A stretch of 64,000 nt of DNA from Sphingopyxis sp. HIX (GTDB lineage: Bacteria; Pseudomonadota; Alphaproteobacteria; Sphingomonadales; Sphingomonadaceae): contig NZ_LNSB01000030.1 in the NCBI RefSeq assembly GCF_001468285.1, positions 1 through 64,000 on the forward strand, given 5' to 3'. Shown piece by piece: positions 35,320 to 43,073 of the stretch. The first letter of the stretch is position 1; each line of letters opens with the position of its first letter. A model generated the notes under the pieces. It saw only the letters and a program-made list of their open reading frames with translations, did not search any database and was not told where the DNA came from. Both the position numbers and the translations under genes were made by a program.

Positions 35320-35760
35320 AAGAGCATTCGGCTTCAGCGCTGCCTCAACGCGGACGGTCGCGGCGGGGGCCTTGTGGCCGGCCGGTGGTGGCGGGAAGCC
35401 GGCACAAGCGATCGTCGGCGCGGCAAAAAAATCGCGTTCGCGGGAACCAACGGCATTCCCTAGCGTTTCATAGGCCTACTTGATCGAAAGAAAGAGTGGA
35501 TTTGGTTCTCGTCTCAGGACGGAACCTAGGGAGCCCCGCCGCAGAAATGCGACGGGGCTTACCTGTTTCTGGCCTGTTTCTGGCGCCGCCACCCGCCGAT
35601 ACGGTACCCCGACGCCCAGACCGGCATGCCCGCGCGCCCTGTAATTGGTCGAAAATGCGCTACGGAAGCGTCGCAATTAGGGTTACCGAAGCGTGACGAC
35701 GCATGGTAACGGGCAATCAGGTCGCGCAAAGCGTCCCGGCAAAGGGGCAAGTCGTTTGGA
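35320..35760. other. 441-bp noncoding region with one strong hairpin
   Basis: No gene that I can support. AGCCCCGCCGC (35532-35542) pairs with GCGACGGGGCT (35549-35559) around loop AGAAAT, and CTGTTTCTGGC is repeated in tandem just after it. It could be a terminator for the GH1 unit or part of a small RNA. An A-rich tract at 35425-35431 may belong to a promoter. Confidence 0.5.
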
Positions 35761-36345
35761 ATGACACGAGATTCGCATCCCGACAGCGATGCCAAGCGGT
35801 TGATCGAAAGCCTCGGCGAGGGTGAGATCGAATGCCTGCGCCTGGTGGGCGAAGGGCTGGGGTCGAAAGCGATCGCGCGCGAACTCGGCCTGTCGCCGCA
35901 CACCGTCGATGCAAGGTTGAAGGCGACTTGCCGCAAGCTCGGCACCAATTCGCGCTTCGTCGCCGCCAAGATGCTCGCCGACAACCCCCCGATCCCCCTC
36001 GATAATCCGCCGGCGTCGTCCGATACCAATTTGGTATATGAAAATGTGAGCCTTCCCAGCGGGCCGATTGCCGCCGACAAGGGGGCATCGGCGGGGGAAG
36101 GCGACGGCCCCGGCGATCTCGAACCCTCCATGCCTCGAAAGACCGGATCGATTGCCGATTCCGGGAGCGGGGGGGCTTGGCTCGAGCCGGATCATCCGAT
36201 CGCCAAATTCTTCGGGGGCGAAAACAGGCTTTCGGTCTGGCAACGGCTGCTGGTCACCCTTGCCATCGCGATGGGATCGGTCATCGCGTTCGGCGTGCTC
36301 GTCAACGGGCTCGTCGGAATCTCGAGGCTCATTTCGTCTCCCTGA
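35761..36345 (+). CDS. LuxR-type HTH protein with a C-terminal membrane anchor
   Basis: 194 residues. The N-terminal 70 form a LuxR/GerE helix-turn-helix (GEGEIECLRLVGEGLGSKAI, ELGLSPHTVDARLK, CRKLG). A long unstructured Ser/Gly/Pro linker follows, then one membrane helix at about residues 163-188 (LLVTLAIAMGSVIAFGVLV). There is no sensor domain, so it is a membrane-bound one-component regulator, presumably signalling through the short periplasmic tail or through partners. The two small genes downstream on the same strand may encode those partners. Confidence 0.8.
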   Translation: MTRDSHPDSDAKRLIESLGEGEIECLRLVGEGLGSKAIARELGLSPHTVDARLKATCRKLGTNSRFVAAKMLADNPPIPLDNPPASSDTNLVYENVSLPSGPIAADKGASAGEGDGPGDLEPSMPRKTGSIADSGSGGAWLEPDHPIAKFFGGENRLSVWQRLLVTLAIAMGSVIAFGVLVNGLVGISRLISSP

Positions 36346-36379
36346 ACGGCCGCGATCGGGCGGTCCGGGGAGTGGGAAC

Positions 36380-36751
36380 ATGCTCAAGGAACGCATCGCC
36401 GCCGCGAACGAGGTCGCGGACAAGCTGCACCAATATGAAAAGGCGATCGACGAGGCGATCGCGCGCGCTGGCGAACTCGTCAGCATCTTGCCGCAGGCGC
36501 AGGCATCGGCCAAGCTGTCGTCCGTAATGGGCGATACGAGCTTCAACCTGTTGCACGCCTCGGTGACCGGGCTGTTCGAAGGGCGCGCGCGCGTCGTCGC
36601 GCTGCACCACGAACTGACCAGCGTGAAGGACAGGATGGGGCTGCGCAACCGTATCGTCGGTGTCGGCGACCTCGGAAAGACATTGCCGCCGGCGGGGACC
36701 CTCGCCGAAGCGGATCCGATCCTCGCCGTCGACAGGACAGCGACGGCCTGA
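36380..36751 (+). CDS. Small helical protein of unknown function
   Basis: 123 residues with a coiled-coil-like helical first half (ERIAAANEVADKLHQYEKAI) and no recognised family. The ATG at 36380, with AGTGGGAA ahead, starts inside a frame that is open much further up but is out of phase with the LuxR-type gene. It lies 35 bp after that gene on the same strand, so the two are probably cotranscribed. Unknown role; a partner of the membrane regulator is possible. Confidence 0.6.
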   Translation: MLKERIAAANEVADKLHQYEKAIDEAIARAGELVSILPQAQASAKLSSVMGDTSFNLLHASVTGLFEGRARVVALHHELTSVKDRMGLRNRIVGVGDLGKTLPPAGTLAEADPILAVDRTATA

Positions 36752-36802
36752 GGGCATTCCCCCAGGTCGTGATCACAACATGTCTATTGAGAGGACGTGA
36801 AC

Positions 36803-37234
36803 ATGATCTGGGGGGTGCTTTACCTGGTGGCGCTGGCCACGGTGCTGGTCGTCGTGCTGCGCATCGGGGACGGCGAGAGCCGCTTTGCGATCGTCGTGCT
36901 GGCGATCGCGTCGGTGATGACCGCGGTCGCGCTGTACCTGTCGCGTACCCGGTTCGAGATTTTCAGCCTGTCGGTCGTTTCGGTCGATCTGGTGCTGCTG
37001 GCGATCTATATGGCGCAGGCGCTGCGCAGCCGGCGCTACTGGCCGATGTGCCTGCCGGCCTTTCAACTGATCAACGTGATCACCCATATGGCCAAGCTCG
37101 CCGCCCCCGAAATCGTGCCGCGCGTCTATTCGGCGGGGCAGGGCTTCTGGGCCTATCCGATGCTGGCGGTGATCCTGGGCGCGGCGCTGTGGAATCGCGC
37201 CGACCAAAAGGCGCGCGCCGCCCGCGGCGGTTGA
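36803..37234 (+). CDS. Small integral membrane protein
   Basis: 143 residues with four hydrophobic segments (about 4-20, 28-45, 54-72 and 110-130) and no recognised family. GAGGAC at 36791 stands 8 bases before the ATG at 36803, so that ATG is preferred to the GTG at 36797. Third gene in the row after the LuxR-type protein. Function unknown. Confidence 0.65.
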   Translation: MIWGVLYLVALATVLVVVLRIGDGESRFAIVVLAIASVMTAVALYLSRTRFEIFSLSVVSVDLVLLAIYMAQALRSRRYWPMCLPAFQLINVITHMAKLAAPEIVPRVYSAGQGFWAYPMLAVILGAALWNRADQKARAARGG

Positions 37235-37335
37235 CGCGCCTTGCGCCGCCATGAACGGCGCGGCGATCCTGCGACAATTTGCGACAAAATTGCGCCGATC
37301 CGGCATGCCGCTGGGACAGACGGCGCCTAGACCGC

Positions 37336-37374
37336 CCTCATCGCAGTCCTTTCCCTTTCGGACTGCCCATGAGG
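37336..37374 (+). promoter_or_regulatory. Leader hairpin covering the ribosome-binding site of the EF-hand gene
   Basis: CCTCAT (37336-37341) pairs with ATGAGG (37369-37374), and CAGTCC (37344-37349) pairs with GGACTG (37360-37365), around a TTTCCCTTTC loop. The GAGG of the Shine-Dalgarno GAGGAG (37371-37376) is in the outer stem. The GTG start is at 37385. Confidence 0.6.
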
Positions 37375-37384
37375 AGTTCGTTAC

Positions 37385-38008
37385 GTGAAGAAGATTTCGC
37401 TTCTGACTTTGGGCGCCGCATTGATCGCCGTGCCCGTTCTCGCCGCGCCCGGCGGCGCCAGGGCCGATGCCGACGGCAACGGCGTTTTGACGCGCGCCGA
37501 GGTGCAGGCGGGCGCCACCGCGATGTTCGCCAAGATGGACGCGAACGGCGACGGCAAGCTCGACCGGGCCGACCGCGCCGCCAAGCGCGCCGAGATGCAG
37601 GCCAAGGCCTTCGAACGTTTCGACGCGAACAAGGACGGCCAGATCAGCAAGGCCGAATGGGACCAGCACGCCGCCGATCGCGCCGCGAAACGCGCGGAAC
37701 GCGGCGAGAAGCGCGCCGAGGCGGGCGAGCCCGGCAAGCGCGGCCCCGGCATGCGCGGCCATCACGGCAAGCGCGGCGGCCACCACGGCATGCGCGGTGG
37801 CATGATGAAGGCCGATACCGACGGCGACAAGGCGATCAGCGCCGCCGAATTCCAGACCGCGGCGCTCGCACGCTTCGACGCGGCCGACGCGAACAAGGAC
37901 GGCCAGGTCACCGCCGACGAGCGCCAGGCGCAGCGCGCGGCGATGAAGGAAAAGCGGGCCGAATGGCGCGCCAAGCGGGCCGCGCCCGCGGCGACCCCCG
38001 CCAACTGA
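37385..38008 (+). CDS. Exported EF-hand protein
   Basis: 207 residues. A GTG start and a signal peptide (KKISLLTLGAALIAVPVLA) are followed by five EF-hand-like loops: DADGNGVLTRAE, DANGDGKLDRAD, DANKDGQISKAE, DTDGDKAISAAE and DANKDGQVTADE. Between loops 3 and 4 is a Gly/His/Arg-rich stretch (MRGHHGKRGGHHGMRGG) that could bind transition metals. It should bind calcium in the periplasm. It stands 131 bp before a two-component pair on the same strand, so that pair may sense a related signal. Confidence 0.85.
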   Translation: MKKISLLTLGAALIAVPVLAAPGGARADADGNGVLTRAEVQAGATAMFAKMDANGDGKLDRADRAAKRAEMQAKAFERFDANKDGQISKAEWDQHAADRAAKRAERGEKRAEAGEPGKRGPGMRGHHGKRGGHHGMRGGMMKADTDGDKAISAAEFQTAALARFDAADANKDGQVTADERQAQRAAMKEKRAEWRAKRAAPAATPAN

Positions 38009-38139
38009 ACTGGCGGGGTCGGCGGGCGAGGGCGGCTATCTCCCCCTCCCTGGCATTGCCTTTGCCCGCCGGCCCTGCCAGCTATCGCCCACCGGCTCCG
38101 CTGCCGGTGGGCGAACTATTTCGAAGCTATGGACGGCCG

Positions 38140-38874
38140 ATGACCGATAACGACGCGCCCCGCATCCTGCTGATCGACGACGAACCGTCGATCCGCGAGC
38201 CGCTGAGCGAATATCTGACCGCGCAGGGGCTGACCGTCACCGCCGCGGCCAATGCCGCCGAAGCGCGGTCGGTGCTACGCGCGCAGAGCGTCGACCTGGT
38301 CGTCAGCGACATCATGATGCCCGGCGAGGACGGGCTGTCGCTCACCCGTCATTTGCGCGAGACGAGCAGCATCCCGGTCATCCTGCTCACCGCGCGCGCC
38401 GAAGATACCGAAAGGATCATCGGGCTCGAGATCGGCGCCGACGATTATGTCGTCAAACCCTTCAACCCGCGCGAGCTGGTCGCGCGCATCCGCACCGTGC
38501 TGCGCCGGACGCAGGCGGGCGGGCGCACGCTCGACCCCGGCGGCGCGAGCTATGCCTTCGGGCCTTGGGTGCTGCGCGACGTCGAGCGCGTGCTCGTCGA
38601 CGCCGAGGGGCAGGAGGTCGCGCTGTCGTCGGGCGAATATCACCTGCTGCAGGCGCTGGTGCGTCACCCGCGGCAGGTGATGAGCCGCGACCGGCTGCTC
38701 GACCTCGTCCGCGGGCGCGAGGCCGACATCTTCGACCGCGCAATCGACAATCTGGTCAGCCGCCTGCGCAAGAAGATCGAGGTCGATCCCGCGCATCCGC
38801 AGCTGGTCAAGACCGTGTGGGGCGGGGGGTATACGCTCGCCTGCGAGGTCAAGCGGCTGGGCGGCGCGGCGTGA
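38140..38874 (+). CDS. OmpR/PhoB-family response regulator
   Basis: 244 residues. The receiver has Asp13-Asp14, phospho-acceptor Asp57 (SDIMMPGEDG), Thr in LLTARA and Lys106 (VVKPFNPREL). The C-terminal winged helix shows LSSGEYHLLQALVRHPRQV and AIDNLVSRLRKKIE with KTVWGGGYTL, the usual OmpR signature. It binds DNA once phosphorylated by the kinase encoded next. Its frame is open far upstream, but the ATG at 38140 begins the receiver cleanly. The stop overlaps the kinase start (GTGA). Confidence 0.93.
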   Translation: MTDNDAPRILLIDDEPSIREPLSEYLTAQGLTVTAAANAAEARSVLRAQSVDLVVSDIMMPGEDGLSLTRHLRETSSIPVILLTARAEDTERIIGLEIGADDYVVKPFNPRELVARIRTVLRRTQAGGRTLDPGGASYAFGPWVLRDVERVLVDAEGQEVALSSGEYHLLQALVRHPRQVMSRDRLLDLVRGREADIFDRAIDNLVSRLRKKIEVDPAHPQLVKTVWGGGYTLACEVKRLGGAA

Positions 38875-40211
38875 AACTGCGCCTCTGGCCCCGTAGCCTC
38901 GTCGGCCAGCTGGTGCTGGCTGTAGCGGCGGCGCTGTTCGTCGCGCAGGCGATCAACTACACCCTGCTCGTGCGCGGGCAGCGCCAGCAGGTACTGGCGA
39001 ACGGCGGCGGCATGGCGGTGGCGCGGATCATCGACGCGCTCGAACGCGACCGGCGCGGGGGCGCCCGGCCCGATGACGATGGGCCCAGGAAGCGTCTGCC
39101 GAAGATGCTGGTCGACGACCAGCCGTTCGCGCCGCCCCTGCGGGCGCAGCGCGCGCCACATCTGGCCGAGCATGTCGCGGGGCAACTCGCCGAGGCCGGG
39201 CTCGCGGCGCAGCACGTCGATGCATGGGTCGTCCCGCAGCGACCGCAGCAGGCGAAACTGCACGGTCCCGCCCGAACCGCGATCGTCTCGGCAAAGATTG
39301 GCGAGCGTTATGTCACCGTGCGCAGCTGGCTCCCCGCCGAGGGGAAGAGGCTGCAGGGTTTTCTGATCTGGCAGACACTGTCGCTCTATCTGCTGATCCT
39401 CGTCCCGATCCTGTTCATCGCCTGGCGCGCGGCACAGCCGCTGCGGACGCTGACCCATGCGGTGCGGCGCGATCCGATGGGCGACGGGCCGCCGCTGGTC
39501 GAGGAAGGGCCCTCGGATGTGCGCGACGTGATCGGCGCGTTCAACGCCTCGCGCGCGCGGATCGGCGCAATGCTCGCCGACAAGGACCGCATGCTCGGCG
39601 CGGTCGGGCACGACCTGCGCACGCCGCTCGCCAGCCTGCGCGTGCGCGTCGAGGCGGTCGAGGACGACAATCTCCGCGACAAGATGATCGCGACGATCGA
39701 CGAGATGACCGCTATGTTGAGCGACATATTGGCGGTGGCGCGCAGCGGCGCGGGCAAGGAAGCGCCCGCGGTCTATGACCCCGCGACGCTGCTCGCGCAG
39801 CTCGGCGAGGAATATCGCGCGATGGGCAAGCCGGTCGTCGGACCCGACGCGCTGCCGCCTTTGCCGCCGCTCACCGGAAGGCCGCTGCTGGTCCGCCGCG
39901 CGCTGCGCAATCTGGTCGACAATGCGCTGGCCTATGCCGGCAGCGCGACCTTGCTGGTCGAGGTCGCGGGCGGCGAACTGCGCTTCGTCGTGCGCGACGA
40001 GGGGCCGGGCATCGACCCCGCGCGCATCGGCGAACTCATCGAGCCCTTCGCGCGCGGCGAGGCGTCGCGCAACCGCGCCACCGGCGGTGCCGGGCTGGGT
40101 CTCGCGATTGCGCATGCGCTGGCCGAGGGCGAGGGCGGGCGGCTGGCGATCGCGAACCGCACCGACGCCAAGGGGCTCGGCGCCGCGATCGTGCTGCCCG
40201 TTCAGGCGTAG
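38871..40211 (+). CDS. Membrane sensor histidine kinase
   Basis: 446 residues. Two membrane helices (about 12-32 and 166-188) flank a periplasmic sensor region. A HAMP domain leads to the H-box AVGHDLRTPLASL with His247, then Asn351 (NLVDNALAYA), DEGPGID and GGAGLGLAIAH. This matches EnvZ/CpxA-like kinases. It starts with GTG inside the regulator stop codon and ends 10 bp into the convergent thioesterase gene. The signal sensed is unknown; the EF-hand gene upstream is a hint toward metals or envelope state. Confidence 0.92.
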   Translation: MKLRLWPRSLVGQLVLAVAAALFVAQAINYTLLVRGQRQQVLANGGGMAVARIIDALERDRRGGARPDDDGPRKRLPKMLVDDQPFAPPLRAQRAPHLAEHVAGQLAEAGLAAQHVDAWVVPQRPQQAKLHGPARTAIVSAKIGERYVTVRSWLPAEGKRLQGFLIWQTLSLYLLILVPILFIAWRAAQPLRTLTHAVRRDPMGDGPPLVEEGPSDVRDVIGAFNASRARIGAMLADKDRMLGAVGHDLRTPLASLRVRVEAVEDDNLRDKMIATIDEMTAMLSDILAVARSGAGKEAPAVYDPATLLAQLGEEYRAMGKPVVGPDALPPLPPLTGRPLLVRRALRNLVDNALAYAGSATLLVEVAGGELRFVVRDEGPGIDPARIGELIEPFARGEASRNRATGGAGLGLAIAHALAEGEGGRLAIANRTDAKGLGAAIVLPVQA

Positions 40212-41002
40212 ATCGCGATCCCCTGACTGCCGCTCATGACGGCCTCGCCCGCGCGGTTCCAGATCATCATGTCCTGCACCGAAAAGCCGCCGCGCGCATA
40301 GGCGGTCCTGGCCGAGAGCAGCCACCAGCCGTCGTCGGTCGTCGGCGTGCCGGTCAGCATATTGACCGTCCAGTTCATCGAGCTGATCGGCCCGAACTCG
40401 GTGAACAGCGCCATCGCCGCCGGAGGCAGCGCGTCGCCCATCGCGAGCAGCGCGATCATCGGATGGCACGCGGGCTCCTCCACGAAGCGCACCCAGGTCA
40501 GATAGTCGCCGACCTCGCTCTTCCAGTCGAAGCGCGGGCCGGTGGTCGGGCGCATGTCGAAATGGCGCGTGAAGGGCGGGCGCGCCTTGTGCTCGGGCAC
40601 CGGCGCCAGCGTCTCGGGGGCGGGCGCCGCGGGCATGGCCAGCCGGTCGTGGTCGATATGGCTTTGCCGGTCGCCCGAAAAGGCGAAGACCGCGGCGGTG
40701 CCGAAGCCCATGTCGCTCGACACCCCGGCATCGACGAACAGCGAGGATTTCGACTGGCGCAGCACGCGCGTCTCCACGCTGCAGTCGCCGCCGACGGGGC
40801 CGACGAAGCTGATCTGCGCATAGCGCAGCGGCGTTTCGGTGGGGTGCAATGCCATCGTCGCGGCGAGCGCGACGGCCGAGCTGATCCCGCCATAGGCGGT
40901 GCGCCCCTGCATCCATCCTTCGTCGATATGCGCGCTGGCCGCGCCCTCTTCGGTGCGCAGCGTCGAAAGCAGCGCGTCGAGCGCGCTGGGAGCGTCGGTC
41001 AT
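40202..41002 (-). CDS. Acyl-CoA thioesterase family protein
   Basis: 266 residues in the double hotdog layout of TesB-like/4HBT_3 thioesterases: GWMQGRTAYGGISSAVAL at the start with the N-terminal hotdog helix, and a second repeat with WLLSARTAYARGGFSVQDMM. They hydrolyse acyl-CoA to free acid. It follows the saccharopine-dehydrogenase-like gene by 7 bp on the same strand, suggesting a common lipid or branched-chain acyl-CoA role. Confidence 0.85.
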   Translation of the reverse strand: MTDAPSALDALLSTLRTEEGAASAHIDEGWMQGRTAYGGISSAVALAATMALHPTETPLRYAQISFVGPVGGDCSVETRVLRQSKSSLFVDAGVSSDMGFGTAAVFAFSGDRQSHIDHDRLAMPAAPAPETLAPVPEHKARPPFTRHFDMRPTTGPRFDWKSEVGDYLTWVRFVEEPACHPMIALLAMGDALPPAAMALFTEFGPISSMNWTVNMLTGTPTTDDGWWLLSARTAYARGGFSVQDMMIWNRAGEAVMSGSQGIAIYA

Positions 41003-41009
41003 CTGGTTT

Positions 41010-42182
41010 TTAGTCCTCGATCTGGAAAGTCAGTCCCGCGTTGGCGGTCAGCCGGTCGATCAGCGCCTCGCCGAGCAGAGCGCCCGGCGTCCACACCCCG
41101 CCGTCGCCCTTGTTCGCGAGCAGCGCGATCCCCGTTTCGGCAAGCATCTTCGACGTCGAGCCATAGCCGGGGTCGCGGTCGCCCTGCACGCTGGCGCGAA
41201 TGCTCGTCCCGTCGGGATATTCGCCGATGAAGAGGATGTCGTAGAAGCCGTTCTCGCGCTCTTCCTTGCTCGGCCCCTCGCCGGGCTGAAGCTTCGACTC
41301 GCCGAACGGATTGGCTTTCGCCATCGCTTCGGCCATCGCCTTGCCCGCGTCGCCGATCGTGGTCATCACCATCTCGTCATAGACCAGGTCGGCGCCCCAT
41401 TGGTGTCCGAGCAGGAAATTGGTGCGGTGGACATTCTTCGTGTTGATCGCCGCCATCACGAAGGGCGCGGTCCAGGTGCCGGTCGCGCCGTCATATTCGG
41501 GGATGAGCCCGCTCGGCTGCGACGGCCCCTCGAAGCCCGGGGTCAGCGCAAAGCTCGACTTGAGCAGCAGCGCGAGCGATGGCTTCCGGGCGACCGCCTT
41601 CAGCGTCTCGGTCAGGCTGGCGATCGTGCCGCCCGATGCGCTGCCCGCCATCTTGCGCACCCGGCCTTTGACGCGCGGCGCAGGCTTGCCGTGGCGCTTC
41701 ACCGCTTCGGCCTGCAGGAACAGCACGCCGAGGTCGAAAGGGATCGAATCGAAGCCGCAGCTGAAGGTGATCCGCGCGCCCGACGCCTTCGCCGCGTCCT
41801 GATGTGCGTCGATCATCTCGCGCATCCAGCCGGGCTCGCCGCAGAGGTCGGCATAAGCGGTGCCCGCCTTGACGCACGCCGCGACGACGTCGCTGCCGTA
41901 GAGCTGATAGGGGCCGACGGTAGTCAGCACGACCTTGGTGCGCGCCGCCATCGCGTCGAGGCTGGCGGGGTCGCTCGCGTCGGCGACCACCAGCGGTATG
42001 TCCTTGGGCGCGCCGATCAGGCCCTGCACCTCGGCCAGCTTGTCGGCGCTGCGCCCCGCCATCGCCCATTTGGGGGCGTCGGCCCGGCCGCCATAATGCT
42101 GCACCAGATATTCGGCGACGAGGCGCCCGGTGAAACCGGTCGCGCCATAGACGATGATGTCGAACTCGCGGCTTCCCGCCAT
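41010..42182 (-). CDS. Saccharopine-dehydrogenase-like (trans-acting enoyl reductase type) oxidoreductase
   Basis: 390 residues. The Rossmann start FDIIVYGATGFTGRLVAEYL has the GxxGxxG pattern; TTVGPYQLYG and ADLCGEPGW, then FSCGFDSIPFDLGV are typical of the saccharopine dehydrogenase NADP-binding group that includes mycobacterial trans-acting enoyl reductases. The exact reaction is uncertain; reduction of an acyl intermediate is plausible. GGGAGAG precedes the ATG, and a LiuR-like palindrome lies at 42196-42211. Confidence 0.85.
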   Translation of the reverse strand: MAGSREFDIIVYGATGFTGRLVAEYLVQHYGGRADAPKWAMAGRSADKLAEVQGLIGAPKDIPLVVADASDPASLDAMAARTKVVLTTVGPYQLYGSDVVAACVKAGTAYADLCGEPGWMREMIDAHQDAAKASGARITFSCGFDSIPFDLGVLFLQAEAVKRHGKPAPRVKGRVRKMAGSASGGTIASLTETLKAVARKPSLALLLKSSFALTPGFEGPSQPSGLIPEYDGATGTWTAPFVMAAINTKNVHRTNFLLGHQWGADLVYDEMVMTTIGDAGKAMAEAMAKANPFGESKLQPGEGPSKEERENGFYDILFIGEYPDGTSIRASVQGDRDPGYGSTSKMLAETGIALLANKGDGGVWTPGALLGEALIDRLTANAGLTFQIED

Positions 42183-42195
42183 GGCCAGCTCTCCC

Positions 42196-42211
42196 TTTAC
42201 GTAAACGTTAA
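42196..42211. promoter_or_regulatory. LiuR-like operator upstream of the reductase-thioesterase pair
   Basis: TTTACGTAAACGTTAA fits the MerR-family LiuR pattern TTTACGTTAACGTAAA, as I remember it, with a few changes. LiuR controls branched-chain amino-acid and acyl-CoA catabolism in many proteobacteria. The site is 14 bp before the start codon, where it could cover the promoter. Confidence 0.4.
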
Positions 42212-42254
42212 GTGGAGGCTAGCGCAGGGCGGTCGGCTTGCCAAGCGAAAGGCG

Positions 42255-42764
42255 TCAGCGCCGCCAGAAGGGCTTTCGGACCGGGACCGGCGCGCCCGCC
42301 GCCTCGGCACGCCCTTCGGCGCGCGCGGCGCGTAGTTCGGCTTCGGTCAGCCGCGACTGCGCCTGGTGCTTTGCCAGCTCGTCGCGGCGGCGCTGGCGCA
42401 GCGCGTCGTAGCTCCAGCGCGTGTGGCCGTAACCGAAGAGGCAGAGCAGCCCGCCGGCGATCGCGAGATTCTTCATCGCCGCCATCGCCTGCAGCGGATC
42501 GGTGAATTCGCGGTGGAAGAAGAGGATGGTGAGCAGCACGAAGCCCGCGAGCAGGATGGCGAACAGCCGCGTCGCGATGCCCAGCGCGATACACACGCCC
42601 GCGATCAGCTCGAACAGCCCGGTCGGGATCGCGAGTCCGCCGGGGAGCCCCGCGGCCGAAATCATGGCATTGGTGTCGGCGACGTGGATCAGCTTGTTGA
42701 TCCCCGACACGACGAAAATCACGGCGATGAACAGCCGTCCGATGAACACGGCAATCATGGACAT
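42255..42764 (-). CDS. DoxX-family membrane protein
   Basis: 169 residues with four membrane helices in the first 125. The start IGRLFIAVIFVVSGINKL, then GLFELIAGVCIALGIATRL and FHREFTDPLQAMAAMKNLAIAGG in parts, mark the DoxX/SURF4-like family. The C-terminal 45 residues are charged and cytoplasmic. The family is linked loosely to redox and thiol stress in some bacteria; no role can be fixed here. Confidence 0.88.
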   Translation of the reverse strand: MSMIAVFIGRLFIAVIFVVSGINKLIHVADTNAMISAAGLPGGLAIPTGLFELIAGVCIALGIATRLFAILLAGFVLLTILFFHREFTDPLQAMAAMKNLAIAGGLLCLFGYGHTRWSYDALRQRRRDELAKHQAQSRLTEAELRAARAEGRAEAAGAPVPVRKPFWRR

Positions 42765-42848
42765 GGATGATCCTCCACATGGGCCCCGTCCGCTTGTGCA
42801 GTCAGGACGCGTGGGGCCGCAGGAGGTTCCCGGGATCGGGCGGCGGCG

Positions 42849-43007
42849 TCAGGACAGGTCGTAAATGACGTCGTCGACATCGCCATTCTGTTCGCCGCTG
42901 CCGCCGCGCGTCCGGCGTGCCGGTACCACGCTGCGCAATTGCGGCGCAGTCCAGTTTTTCGGGTCGCGACGGCCTTCGCTGGTCCGATGGTCGCTTCGAT
43001 CTTTCAT
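42849..43007 (-). CDS. Small protein of 52 residues
   Basis: A short open frame, MKDRSDHRTSEGRRDPKNW at the start and GDVDDVIYDLS at the end. The first part is basic and the tail acidic. GGAGGGG lies 8 bases before the ATG, and codon use matches neighbouring genes (GC-rich third positions). It fills most of the gap between the DoxX and GH5 genes. No family recognised. Confidence 0.5.
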   Translation of the reverse strand: MKDRSDHRTSEGRRDPKNWTAPQLRSVVPARRTRGGSGEQNGDVDDVIYDLS

Positions 43008-43073
43008 GTCATGAACCCCTCCAGGACGGGGGGAACATGCCGGAAACCGGGCCGGGGATCAAGAAAGGGCGGA

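Noticed and set aside
38664-40916. 750-codon minus-strand frame over the histidine kinase
   Set aside because: Antisense shadow; the kinase motifs are on the plus strand.
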